Assembly (NCBI GenBank): GCA_009602725.1
Contig: WELB01000011.1
Span: forward strand, 1,291,361 to 1,355,360
Origin: Spirogloea muscicola
Taxonomy: Eukaryota; Streptophyta; Zygnematophyceae; Spirogloeales; Spirogloeaceae
Direction: 5' to 3'
Length of the DNA stretch: 64,000 bases
A program made the translations under genes and the position numbers. The notes below the pieces were generated by a model. It worked only from the letters and a program-made list of their open reading frames with translations. It ran no database searches and was not told where the DNA came from. This document shows, in pieces, positions 36,211 to 48,147 of this stretch (the first letter of the stretch is position 1; each line of letters starts with the position of its first letter).

Positions 36211-39200
36211 TCACAGTGCTGCCACCAACATTGAGTCTCTTGGGCGCTGCCCCACACGACGTGTGCCCGATGTGCCTTCTTTGCGGAGCTTCTTGCTGCC
36301 GACATTCTTAGCCAGCTTGGACTGCTTGAGCCGCTTCCCGCTCTTGAATACAGCCAGGATCTCCATGCTGCAGCCAAGGACAGAAGAGGCAGCACATCAG
36401 AATTTACATATACAAGCAAGAAGCTGACGGCTAACGGCGTGCAATATTTGCAATTTAGGATGTCAAGGACCTGTCAGTGCCCGGGAAAAAGTGAAAGGCC
36501 CTGGCATTGTCGAGGTGCCAGGCGCCGCCGGCTGTCAGCAGCTCGCAGTCCTGCGCAAGCCTAATGTTGCCGTCAGTATAAGCCCTCGCTAAGATTGTCA
36601 CAAGCAAGCTCCGCGCTGCAGTCGTGCTTCTAGCCATGCCAAGCGACAGCGATGTTGAACTCAACCAATCCACCCTTGACCGCACATGAGGATGCATCTG
36701 GAATGCTCTCCTCCCAGGCACTTGGACAACAACCAAGCCTCCAATCAGGAACGGACCAGTACTCTACTACCCTTCTAACCGCTGTGTCCTATAACATGCT
36801 TACACTACCAGCAAGATGCCACCAGCACTTGTTACCCGCTGGAAGGCCTGGAAACCACAGCTGACATATATCAGAGTGGAGGGCCAGATGTCTCCCCACT
36901 CGTGGTCATTGCTGGCTCCAACAGCGACCCGAGACCTGTCCGCTCTGATCATCCACGGCCTCTTTTCCACCCTGAATCATAGTGAAAAGAGCAGGCGTGA
37001 GCAAATGAAGGTGTGAAAGGACAACTGGAGACAGTCTCTTGACCTATCTAGTTAGTTGGTCGACAAAAAAGAGGCCCTAGTCCACAGGACGCTCTGCCAA
37101 TGTTGACGAAGGTATAATGCACAAAACTCTCCTCAAGAAGTGAAGCTTCCCGACTGGGATGCTACTGAACGATCTCAGCCAAGTAAGAAGTGCATTTTAG
37201 TACGTTCACCTCCTGTTGGATGACCTGACACATACTAAGCATTGACAGAGGCACTGATAAAGACAACACGACAAAGAGAGTCCCTCGATCACAACTCACT
37301 TCTCCTTTGCCTGAGGGGATGGGATCTTTGCTTTCCCCTGCCCACGGATGGCAGCCAAGCGCAGAGCGTCGACAACAGCTGCATCCAGCCCTTTCCGAGG
37401 AGGGTCCACCACAACGACCTCTGCGCCTTCCAGCCACTTCATGGGAGCCTGTTTGAGGATGAGTCAGACTTGAATTGTAGATTGGAGTAGCACGATAAGG
37501 TATGGCAGACATGGTATGCTATAAAGTGCACCAGTGTGACATGCAGAAACTATTGGCGTTAATGCCTCTGCATGCAAGCTCATGCCCCAGCCTACTGCAA
37601 GAATGTGCACATTTTTGAAGTTCCTCACCACAGCAACGTCCGCACAGTGCCAGCTGACATCGATGGAGGTAGAGGGAGGTAACCGCCTCAGCGAGAGCTC
37701 GAATGGAGCCTGTGCTAGCTTGTTCACCTCCACACACCTAACGCGCCTGCTTTGCAAGCTCAACATTAGGCTCAACAGTGCAACAGAGCAAGCCCCTGGA
37801 GCTTTCTGAGTATGCAACTTGGAGAAGGTCAAATAGGTTATGAAGGTGAGACTTGATTTTGCACAAGCTGTGTGGAGAAGTTGAGTTGGGTGTCAATACC
37901 TGCATGTGCGCGAGACAGCAAGGCTGAGGCCGATTGCTCCAACTCCTGCATAAAGCTCGGTGACAGAACTCTCTCTTGGGACAAACCTTTGCAGCCTATG
38001 TAAAAGAGCCTCAAATGCCTGCACATATTTGTAACTATGAGAAAACCCTCGGACTCCAAGCTCATAAAAGAAGAAAAACTCACAGCCTACCTGCAAGCAT
38101 TGGAGTCATTACAGCAAGAGAAGCTCAGAATGTAAACTCAACTACGATCTCACAATAATTTACTACTTAGCATCACTTGAAGATATCCACTATGCCCGCA
38201 GCTCATGTTTTACATGTAGCACCTGGTAGTTGGCCTGGCTGAAGCTTCCAGGGGTGAAGCAGACATCTGCTCCGCCGACTTGCTCCCAGAACTCTGTCGC
38301 GCCCTTCAGATGCCTCCATCTGCCCCCAAGAATCACCTGGCAGTCCAAGACTCCCACAAGCACTTAGCATCACAGTCTGTTCTCACCAAGAAAATTCACA
38401 GGTGTAACAAGCGTTGCAGTCTTGCAACGCACATTGCTCTTGCTGGTTTGAAAGTTGGCCCAAACAGAGTGCAGAAGGGGCCGCCGACTCCTTGGGCCGC
38501 CAGCTCTCCACAGAGCCTGCAAAAGCATGTGTCAGTGGCTGCTTAACAGGTGCACTGTGGAGGTGGTGCAAGTGTCGCCAATCACAGCACCGTCAAGCAA
38601 GATAGAGATGCTTGACATATTAGTCACGACCCTTAGTGCGAGACCAAGAAGAGACCTTGATATTAAGGGAAGGACATCATCAGGCACTAGTATTAAGAGC
38701 TGATTGTAAGCTTCCCGAAACATCAGTCCATGCAATAATTGCTACTGGCCACGTGCCAGAGGGAGGGTGCATTGTCTCTCTATTATCTGTCAAGGCTGCA
38801 AAGTAACATCCTGCACACATGCGAACACACCTCAGCGGCGGGAAGGAGAGTCTCAGCCTCGGGAGCTTTCTCATCACGTGCATTCCAAACAAGTGCAATC
38901 TGGACTTTCCCTGCCACCGTGAATGACCATCGGCGCTGGCAACGATTAAAAAGTTGCAGACAAGTAGCTGCCTCTGAACTTGCTACTTGAGTATAACTTA
39001 ACTTGATGTCAAGCTGACAGTGGGTTTCAGCTGATGACCATGGATGGGTTTTGCAGGAGATGCAGGTCATGAAGAGTAGAGGCGTAAGATTGCATGATAC
39101 GTCAATCTAGCTCAGGTCAACCTAGCTAGCCCAATGGACCTCGCCTGATGAACCTCCCAGGTAATGTTAGAGTGAAATTAATGTACGTGCATAGATCAAC

Positions 39201-40740
39201 CTTAAGAAGTGCGCTGGTGTCCTTGTGACAGACTTACCTTGTGCGTATCTTTCTGTTAAAGGAATGGCTGTGTTGTATGTTGACAGGACGAGCTGCAAGC
39301 AATGAAGCAAGGCAGTGCTTATTGCCAGTTTGAGGCATTGTTACTTCAGCGCTAGTACTGCCAGCTATGATGATGACAACATGCAGCTTGAGGCGCAAAC
39401 CCAAACATACATATGCACCTGACAGTACCTGTATGTACCGCAGGCTGCCCAAGCCAGTCTCCTCATCGTACGGCTGGATTTTCAAATCTGTGATTGCTAT
39501 AAGTGACAAAAGACCAAAGAAGGCGTTTAGCTTGTGCTGCAAGTATAAACTCCTGCATCCACTTCTGCGCTGCAATAATTACATAACTGACACCTGAATA
39601 AATGTAGCATCTGTTAGCCTGTAGACTACTGAGGAATGTAGGATGGCAGTAAAACAAAGCTAAGGGGGGAAAAGCTTGCGACTCTTAGGTGCAGTAAGTA
39701 CTTCACATCAGGTTAGGACTCAAGACAGTAATCCTACAAGGAGAACAATGCTCAAGAGGATGTCAAGTCGCTTACTGTCTCTGATGAGCTCCACAGCCGC
39801 ATTTATACTTGGATGATGAGCTGTTACAGGAGGAGAACCGAGGCAACCATGATGACTATGATGTGAAGGATGAGTGTTGCTCAGAATCTGTCCTTTTTGC
39901 AGCATTGCAGCATCTGTCCTATTTCTACACTGCTACATTCAGGTCATGCTGTCCCTTTCATGAACCTATGAGAATAGAACGTGACAACTAACAGCTGAAA
40001 GAGTGTCCATGTTTGTCATCATTTGCCAGATTGCCAGGGACTAGAGGACCGAGCTATCTCCACAAATTGTGAAGTCTTGCAGACCTCGGCAGCCAGGGAT
40101 GTCCACGGCAACATGGCTGTCCTCCTCAAAGAGACCAATTTCTGGACTCTCTGGCATTCCACGCACCGCGAGCTTGGCTCGGCATCTCCAGCCCCACTGC
40201 CAATGGTGGCCAGAGTCCAATCAGGCAAGCAAAGGCAAGTGACCAGCATATGCATACTGAAGCCTCAGCTTGTACCATTTCTAGAGCCTGGCAGCAGGAG
40301 CATGCAAGACCTCCTCAGGCAGGGAGCGGTTGCTGGGAGGAGAGCATGGACCCTGATTACTGGAACACAGATATAGTGATCTCAAGGCAATTACCTCTCC
40401 CCCTCCACCCTCCCCTTCCCCCCAACCCCAAACCTCAAAGAACAGAATTCTATCATGAACTCAAAGCAATCTTGCTGCAACCTCTTGCTGCAGCTTCAAG
40501 TGCCAAGTGGCTTGAATTTGCTTGACGAAGCACTGAGGAATGCTATGCAGGCATACCACATCCCCTGTGTTCAGCTTGAAGTTGCTCACACCGTGCTGCT
40601 GGAAGAAGGCCCGCGCTTCGGCAAGGATTGGTGGTTGATTCAGGTGCCACTCAAGCGAGCACCCGGAGCACCTGGCATGCTCAGCAGGAGCCTGAGGACG
40701 TTGGTGGAACTTGTAATCCTTTCGATTGTGCGCGTCAAGT
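36211..40740 (-). CDS. TrmA/RlmD-type (uracil-5)-RNA methyltransferase
   Basis: Multi-exon gene on the minus strand, convergent with HCF164. From the N-terminus: an EHARCSGCSLEW iron-sulfur-like cysteine motif (about 40660-40690), WRCRAKLAVRGMPESPEIGL (about 40150-40200), HHPSINAAVELIRD (about 39780-39815), KIQPYDEETGLGSLRYIQ (about 39430-39480), KVQIALVWNARDEK, GGADVCFTPGSFSQANYQV (about 38230-38285), SAM motif I ELYAGVGAIGLSLA (about 37915-37955), CVEVNKLAQAPFE, VVVVDPPRKGLDAAVV, LIYVSCGFQAFQR (about 36840-36880), and AFHFFPGTD. The last two exons are 36550-36471 and 36367-36211 (TGA). These enzymes form 5-methyluridine in rRNA or tRNA with a catalytic Cys in the SCG motif (established). 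The first cluster Cys expected before H is not visible. The start was not found; it lies near or above 40740. Confidence 0.88.
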
Positions 40741-40789
40741 GAGGTTCACATCTATAGACTCCAAGGAGGGTCCTCGGTAGCAACATTCA

Positions 40790-40882
40790 GCTAGATTGAG
40801 GTTTGAGGTTCAGGATTCAGGGTTTATTTTGAATATTACCATTGTTTTAATAGGGTTCAAGGGTTTAGGTTTGACGCTTTAG
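40790..40882. repeat. Degenerate telomere-like tract
   Basis: An AT-rich stretch with repeated pieces of TTTAGGG and its variants (TTCAGGGTTTA, TAGGGTTCAAGGGTTTAGG, CTTTAGGG). Chlorophyte telomeres are usually TTTAGGG (established). The tract is not regular enough to be an active telomere; it may be an old interstitial telomeric remnant or chance. Confidence 0.4.
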
Positions 40883-40904
40883 GGCACTCCCTGCAGGGAG
40901 TGCC
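40883..40904. repeat. Perfect 22-bp palindrome
   Basis: GGCACTCCCTG followed directly by its complement CAGGGAGTGCC, centred on a PstI-like CTGCAG. It immediately follows the telomere-like tract in the spacer between the TrmA-like gene and the gapped gene. Confidence 0.9.
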
Positions 40905-41040
40905 ATCCTTACGCCATACTGAACCCTGCCTAGAGCAACCCTCAACATCGAAGCCCCAAAAGCCAGAAAGTTTACGCTCTAGAGCTCTTGGCCTGGTGGC
41001 AAGGAGTTGTCAACGCGCTCAGCGGGGTGGGGGCCAGGGC

Positions 41041-42643
41041 CTACCTGCTAAAGTGCTGGCAATCAAGGTGACTGTCTGACAGGTGCGCACTGCTAGGACT
41101 TGGCTCTTCTGCAGCCTCCTCTGCCAAACCCCAGCTGTCGTCGTCGTCGTTGCCATTGGGCGCCCTTGGAAGCGGTGCATGAGCTCCCGCTTGCCAACTG
41201 AGCAGCCTGCCAGCGCTGCTGACCCCATCGAGCAGCGATTGCGATTGCAGAGTGCACTGCTGGAGGACGGCGGTGTCCAACGACGCCTCATCGTCACGCT
41301 GGCTCCGCCGCGAGTCGCTGACGCCCTGAGCCCGTCGCCGACCATCAGAGCTGCGCAAGGGCGCCTTGTCGGTGCTGCTGGTGATTCGAGCTCCGCTGGC
41401 TGGCCTCCCGCCGCGGCTTGACGGCGAGCCGAGGACAGCCGCGTCGCGAGACGGCGCCTCTCGGGCTTCCGCGCTGGGGCCCACCCAGAGCCCATCCTGG
41501 TCATACTGGCGGACGTCGCTGCCACCGCGGCGGCCGCCGGCCTGGCCGGGCTCGGCCGCGCCGACAGCGCCGCGGGGCTCCCGCGGCGGCGGCGGCCACT
41601 GCGAGCGGCTCGCGCGCTTCCACTCGTCGCCCCTCGCCTCCCTCCTCGCGGCGGCTACCGGGACCCCACGCCGCTCCCAGAGGCCGTCCGGGCCCCTAGC
41701 CCATGACCAGTCCGCGTCGCCGCCGCCGCCGCCGCCGCCGTGGCGGGCTTCCGCATTTTGCGTCGGCGCCTCCGGCTGCGGCTCCGTGGCGGGCGCAGGG
41801 CGCCACTCCTCGTGGAGCCGCCGGCGGGGCTCCGCGGCAGCNNNNNNNNNNNNNNNNNNNNNNNNNNNNNNNNNNNNNNNNNNNNNNNNNNNNNNNNNNN
41901 NNNNNNNNNNNNNNNNNNNNNNNNNNNNNNNNNNNNNNNNNNNNNNNNNNNNNNNNNNNNNNNNNNNNNNNNNNNNNNNNNNNNNNNNNNNNNNNNNNNN
42001 NNNNNNNNNNNNNNNNNNNNNNNNNNNNNNNNNNNNNNNNNNNNNNNNNNNNNNNNNNNNNNNNNNNNNNNNNNNNNNNNNNNNNNNNNNNNNNNNNNNN
42101 NNNNNNNNNNNNNNNNNNNNNNNNNNNNNNNNNNNNNNNNNNNNNNNNNNNNNNNNNNNNNNNNNNNNNNNNNNNNNNNNNNNNNNNNNNNNNNNNNNNN
42201 NNNNNNNNNNNNNNNNNNNNNNNNNNNNNNNNNNNNNNNNNNNNNNNNNNNNNNNNNNNNNNNNNNNNNNNNNNNNNNNNNNNNNNNNNNNNNNNNNNNN
42301 NNNNNNNNNNNNNNNNNNNNNNNNNNNNNNNNNNNNNNNNNNNNNNNNNNNNNNNNNNNNNNNNNNNNNNNNNNNNNNNNNNNNNNNNNNNNNNNNNNNN
42401 NNNNNNNNNNNNNNNNNNNNNNNNNNNNNNNNNNNNNNNNNNNNNNNNNNNNNNNNNNNNNNNNNNNNNNNNNNNNNNNNNNNNNNNNNNNNNNNNNNNN
42501 NNNNNNNNNNNNNNNNNNNNNNNNNNNNNNNNNNNNNNNNNNNNNNNNNNNNNNNNNNNNNNNNNNNNCCGGCGGCGCCGGCGCGGCGGCCGCGCCGTGC
42601 TTGACCCCCGCGCCCGCGGACCCCGACGCCGCGGCTCCGGCCA
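41041..42643 (-). CDS. Low-complexity protein interrupted by a 727-base gap (hypothetical)
   Basis: A minus-strand frame stays open from the gap to 41041, reading a disordered Ser/Arg/Gly/Pro-rich sequence with two spaced repeats of the type DGLWERRG and DGLWVGP, and an acidic end (GNDDDDSWGLAEEAAEEP). An ATG near 42642 on the other side of the gap starts an Ala/Gly-rich frame. I do not recognise the family. The apparent stop at 41041 follows a possible donor (AGCAG then GTAGGC), so the gene could continue. Its 5' end is divergent from the glycosyltransferase. Confidence 0.4.
41842..42568. other. Assembly gap (727 N)
   Basis: Run of N flanked on both sides by very GC-rich sequence. Confidence 1.
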
Positions 42644-43149
42644 TGAATCTGCGGTGAGCGGGCATTGTAGACAAGTATGACCAAAGGCATCCCACTCTCA
42701 CGTGTGCTTTTGGCACCTGTCGGCCCTTTTGGGACGTCGTTCAATGCTTCTGGGCTGGCTTCTCCCCGTCCCCCGCCCCCTTTGTCAACGTGCTTGCCTT
42801 TGTACTTGGCCCTCCATCTCTTAACACACACGCATTTTCCTTTGAAAGAGCTTACCTTCCCTCCCTCCCCCTCCCTTGACACACTTGTGTGAAAGCTACT
42901 CGTTTGTACCACTCACCTCTCCTTTGGCCTATCTCGTCTGCTTCCCTCGATCGATTTGGCCCCCCTGCCTCCTTCTCCCAACCACCTCACTGTGAGGCCC
43001 TTCCACGAGTCTGTGCTCTACAACCGTCCGCACACACACTGAATTGGCGGAGGAGCCGGCTGTCGACCGCAGCTGCACCTCACAGCTCGTCAGCAGCTGC
43101 TTGGTGGCACCGCTGGCTGACGAGCTCCGGCCGCCTGGCCGCGCTGCAG

Positions 43150-44506
43150 GTGGTGGGCCCGAGGCCGGCGAGTCATTGTTCCACTTCTTCTCCCACTCAT
43201 CCTGCTGGTGGCGACCGCGCTCGACCACACCCTCCCGGAGGGCGCGCTCAACTTGGTCACCTCCCTGTTCAGCCCCGTCGATGAGGACCCTGCTATTTCG
43301 CCGCTGTGGCACAACATGACCGACAAGCTCCTCTTCCAGGCGGCACTGCGCATGAAGCGGTATACCAACAGCAGGGACCCACAACCCGATAACTTACAAT
43401 CTCTGTGTCTGCTGCTGCTTTGAGATTATGGCTTCTCTTGCTGGTACAGAAATGCTAACGATCAATCTCTGCGTGTAAAGGGACACGAGCAGGACGGTGA
43501 CGCTGAACGTGGCCTTCCTCTTCTTGACGCGCGGCCCTCTGCCGCATGCGCGCCTCTGGGCCCGCTTCCTCGATGGCAATGAGGGCCGCTACACAATCTA
43601 CATCCACGCCCACCCCCACCACGTCTATCACCTAGTTGACCTGCCTACAGCCTTCCGCCAACGGCGCGTGCCCAGCAAGGTCACCCAAAAGCTTTCTCAA
43701 CCGGCAGTAGCTGTTCTTACACCAATGAAGCTGAGCCCCCCTGGCTGCCCCACTGTGGCAGCCAAAGGCTGCATATGGGGCAAGCCGGCTCACATCTGCA
43801 TCATAAGCAGGCCGATTGCGTCCATCACATGCCATCCGACCCCTGGTTTTGCGGCGTGGTCCTGCAGGAGGCATTCTGGGGCGAGATCTCCATCATTGAT
43901 GCAGAGCGCCGCCTGATCGCCAACGCGCTCCTTGACCCCGCCAATGAGCGATTCCTGCTCGTGTCTGAGTCGTGCATCCCTGTTGTTGGCTTTGATGAAC
44001 TTTACACTTACCTCCTTGGCTCCGCCGTTAGCTTTGTGGACTCCTTTGACAAACCCGGGCCATTTGGCCGTGGGCGATACCGCCACGGCATGTTCCCGAC
44101 TGTCAACCGCGACCAATGGCGCAAAGGCAGCCAGTGGGTGGAAGTGGCTAGGCGCGATGCTCTGCGCCTGATTGGTGACACAAGATACTACCCAGTCTTT
44201 GCGCGTGTCTGCCGCAAGCCCATCTATGTTGACGAACACTATTTTCCAACTTTACTGTATATTACTGCCGGCGCGAGCATTGCCAACCGCAGTGTCACAT
44301 ATGTGGATTGGTCGCGTGGCGGATACCACCCAGCCGAGTTTGGCGCCGCAGATGTGACGTCCCAGCTCATTCGGAAAATTAAGGGCCCCCGCAAATGCAT
44401 GTGGAACAATGAGACCGATCAGCCCTGCTTCCTGATCGCCCGCAAGTTCAAGCCGGACGCCAGTGCCAAGCTCCTGGCCTTGCCCGAGGATGTGCTTGGT
44501 TACTGA
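43150..44506 (+). CDS. Core-2/I-branching enzyme-like glycosyltransferase (GT14-related, type II membrane)
   Basis: Three exons are firm: about 43150-43359, 43481-43679 and 43868-44506 (TGA). The first encodes a basic stretch and a signal anchor (RRVIVPLLLPLILLVATAL), then a short stem. The second has VAFLFLTRGPLPHARLWARF and YTIYIHAHPHH; the third WGEISIIDAERRLIANALLD, ERFLLVSESCIPV, SFVDSFDKPGPFGRGRY and the WRKGSQWVEVARRDAL block, then YYPVFARVCRKPIYVDEHYF. These are hallmarks of the plant BC10/DUF266 branch related to GT14, Golgi type II proteins that affect cell-wall or arabinogalactan glycosylation (family knowledge). Donor and acceptor sugars are unknown. The start codon is unresolved; the coding frame before the anchor has no clear ATG, so another small exon probably lies upstream. 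Confidence 0.9.
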
Positions 44507-45054
44507 TGGTCTCACCTGTTCAGCAAGTCTTGCTGTAGGAGCCATTCTTTCATGAACACCCCTCCTTGAGATTCCCCTATTCGCTGCACACTAGGGCATA
44601 CACCGCAGTTGTGACACATGCTGCTGCATGCTGACCAGCAGAGCTGTAGTCTGCGGCTTTTAGTACAAGTCAAGTTTAAATAGTAGGAGGGCAAACAGTA
44701 GGAGGGCATGATGGATCATAAATTACATACAAAAGTCTGCAGATGCATGTTGTGACAGCAGATAGGCTCACTTCTGCGACCTCAACTTGTGGTCAGCAAT
44801 TGCAAAGTCAAAAACTTTGAGTCATGTGATTGTTTGTAGCCAGAAAGTCTGGAGCATCCTGAAATCCCGTACATGGACGACATATTGCGGGGCCTCAGCA
44901 ATGCAAATAATCACTTTAGGGACTCTTCGGATCTGGTGCAATGACTGCTGTGCGGAGGGGGTTGTGTGGGAGATGACATGCGGTTACTGGGAACACAATA
45001 CGCTCGTTGCGGTTGCCACTATCAAGATCGATAATGGGTGTCTACGCCTTCCTC
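44507..45054. other. Convergent intergenic region
   Basis: About 550 bp between the glycosyltransferase stop and a LINE tail fragment. No coding or RNA signal was seen. Confidence 0.5.
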
Positions 45055-45125
45055 AGGGAAGGAACAGCTCTGCCAAATTGGGCAAGGGCTGTGAAAGGCC
45101 AGCCCCAAAATAATGGAGGAGGTTA
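45055..45125 (-). mobile_element. LINE hairpin tail fragment
   Basis: Contains GGGCTGTGAAAGGCCAGCCC followed by AAAATAATGGAGG, a variant of the family tail, just past the stop of the glutaminyl cyclotransferase gene. No ORF remnant is attached. Confidence 0.6.
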
Positions 45126-45167
45126 ACAAAACAAGAGTGTCCCCAGAGTCCGAGACTCGAGCCAAGC

Positions 45168-48147
45168 TCATAGGATGCAGGTAGCTCTTGCTGTGGCAAG
45201 GTCAGCCTCGTTGCTTTTGGGGCGCTCATGCACGTGGATCTCATACAGCTTTGGCCACCACTTCCCAGTCACTGCTCACCACCAAAGCACACTTGACAAG
45301 CGCGGTCCAGCATTAGGCCGTGGTGCACGCATACAACCAGAGCTTGATGACAGGATAGGCTTCACTCGGGCACAATACAGAAGCGGACACGGTAGAAAGC
45401 TAAACAGAGAAGTGCGCCTGGGACCCAAACAGCAATAGCGTTTGTCTGCTAGCGCAGCCAAAAACTGGCAGGCCGATGCTGCAACAGTCCTGCAACACGG
45501 GTAAGCTAAAGTTGCTATGCTTCCATTTACACACATATAGGAGAGGCATTGAGGTATGCGTATGCAACGTACCAAACAATCGGTGGTTTGCCTGGTCCCA
45601 CGCAATACCATTCAGTACGTCCAGACCCTGCAACGCGCGACTTTCATATCAGCATTGAAGCAACAAACAAAGAGGAATGACAGCCTAAGGCATGTCTGAC
45701 GCGTCCAATCTACAGCATGATCTTGACTAGCAGCATCAAGCTTTTCAACAATCCTTCCTCTGTACCCTCGGTGTTGGCAAGTTCTGGGCCCGCAGTTTTT
45801 CCCTGCAACAGTGTAGTATTGTCATCTCTTAATGAGTATCTCAATCACAATTAAGTATGCCCTATGCTCTGAGTTAACACGTGAATAGCAACACTAGGCA
45901 TGCGAGAGCGCCATCCCGCTGTATCACTTGCATCATTGTCTTACTCCACAAATGGCTGGAGATACAAATTCTAGGACACAAAGATACGCGCAATACAGAG
46001 ATAGCTAGGACTATTACCTCAGCCCAGATAAGATCACCCATCCGACCACGCGCCCGTCCCTTGGAGAGATGCGGGCTATGCACTCTGTCTACAAAGGAGA
46101 TAGCAGGGCCAACATGAGATTGTGTCATTTCTCAGCGCCCAATCCAGTCGATCAGCAGCCTAAAGCCCCTTTCACAATGAACGTTCAAAGTACGTGGGTT
46201 TACTGGTCTGCTGACCAACCAAACATTCGCCCAAATTTCTCCATTGATGTACTCAAGCTCGTTCAAGTTGCGGACTTCTTGAGCACTATCGCGCACTATG
46301 ACTCTCCTCTTCTCTGTGCACAATCAGGGCATTTCAGTAATGTGGTACAGCGACACAACTTAAGAAGCTGCTGAACAACCGTAAACTTCATTTTCCTTCT
46401 ACAAGGGTGGCCGACGAGTTTTTGTAAAATATGCTAGCAAATCATGTCCCCTATGAGGGCCTATGTGAGGTGAAGAATGTCAGAGATATAGGAGCATATT
46501 AAAGGACTGCAGCAGACAGACCTGTGACTTTGATGGGATCCATGAAATAAAGGGTTGATGTCCCGTCACTACCAACGAGCTGCGTGTTGTCTGTCGTAAG
46601 GCCCCAGCCATCGGTCATTGGATGGTGGAATTCGCCCAGCTGTTCAACCCCCATGGGTGAGTTACACCGAGTCAATATCAGGCACAAAGAGGTCAAGAGG
46701 TGCAGCTGCAAGATCGACTACATGAGATTTCCTTCTTGCTAAAGCCTCCGCTAGTCTGACAATGCCAGCAAGCAGCTTGCAGCAGTTGCAGGCTGAGTCG
46801 CCATACAAGCTTCAGGGAGGTGCTGTTGTAAATGAAGCCCTTTGTAATTCGCCAGGCAACTTGGAGAAGCCTGATGTGGAAGCAACACGCCGATTCAGAG
46901 CCCAAGCAGTAATTGGCGAATGATAGACTCGTCCAAGTGCACTGCAACTAGTAGACGACTACGAAGCCTGCCTTGTCTCGCGGAACTCTGGTCATGTGAT
47001 TAGCTAGCCTGACTTTGGACCAACCGCCTTCTATTACCAAGCATGCGATAGAAGCCCCCTGCCAATGAGCACCAGGCGGGATGTCACCTGCCCTGCCAGT
47101 AGGCAAGTCCCTCGCCAAAGACATGCGCGTCTGCCTTTCTCTCCTTTTTCACCTGCAGCCTTGCCACTTACAAGCAACTCTCAAACATCTGCTGCTCAAC
47201 TGGGAACAACCAACCACATACGGAGCATGAAATCCCTGAGTAAACAGTCGGATAGACTCCATGAGATGCCTACCTTGCCAGTCTTCAGCGCCACCTTCCG
47301 CACACTGGACTGCAGCATTAAGAATCCAGGCGGAGGTCACGAGTATGTCAAATGTTTGATAGCTGCATGACAACTGCTCAACTTTGGTGCGTGAATGGGT
47401 ACAAGCCCTGTAGCTCATCACCTTGACTGATATCTCTTCATTGTTCATGTTCACAAGGCGTGGAGAACAAGCAGCTCTTATATACTTAAGGACACCATGA
47501 CATTATGGTGCTTGTGCTTTGGTCATCGTACTTCGCCGTAGTTGCCGGTGGACTCGTACAAGACGTCCTTGTCCAGGTACAGGAGGCCCTGCAAGTAAGC
47601 AAGAAGGCAAGCATTGAGGCTCTGTCAACAGCCGGGAGCAGTGTTGCGACCTCTCACTGAGGCCAGTGGCAAGATGCAGATCAGTAGGAGCTACACTTGC
47701 AGCAGACGAGTTGCCAAGACAATACCAATTCCTGTGTTAAGAGCTCTGTTCTAAGTGATATTGATGCTAGAAAGGGAGCAACAATTACCTGCGTGAAGGC
47801 CGTGGCATCGTGGGGGTACTCCTCTGCAATCGAGTAGGAGTAGAGAAGAGGTGCCGGAGGGTCGCCTGAGGACGGCGCCCGCGTACCACGGCCTCTGGCT
47901 TCCTCAGCAACCGGCAGGTAACTCAGCGTCATCCAGACGAGGGCCAGAGCAAGGCAGATAGCGCCGGCCAACCCCTGCCCGGGCCATGTCCACTGTGCGG
48001 AATGAGGAGGTGATGCACGTGGCAGAGTTGCTCTACTAGTGCTCCAAAAATGGTGCTCACTAACTGATCAAAGGCAGGTCCTTCTTGCGACATGCCAACC
48101 TTGTGAGGATCCTGCAGTATCCAATATCACAATCTTGTTGTGACCAT
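45168..48147 (-). CDS. Glutaminyl-peptide cyclotransferase, plant type
   Basis: Twelve exons on the minus strand: 48147-48145 (ATG only), 47992-47789, 47588-47532, 47309-47274, 47152-47088, 46870-46807, 46639-46522, 46313-46216, 46088-46018, 45802-45766, 45627-45573, 45271-45168. All phases match and give 303 residues. After the start comes a hydrophobic signal anchor ([19 protein letters not shown]), then [120 protein letters not shown] and [13 protein letters not shown]. This is the five-bladed beta-propeller QC of plants and bacteria, which turns N-terminal Gln into pyroglutamate in the secretory route (established). The ATG-only first exon is unusual but is the only ATG in frame before the anchor. 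Confidence 0.93.
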
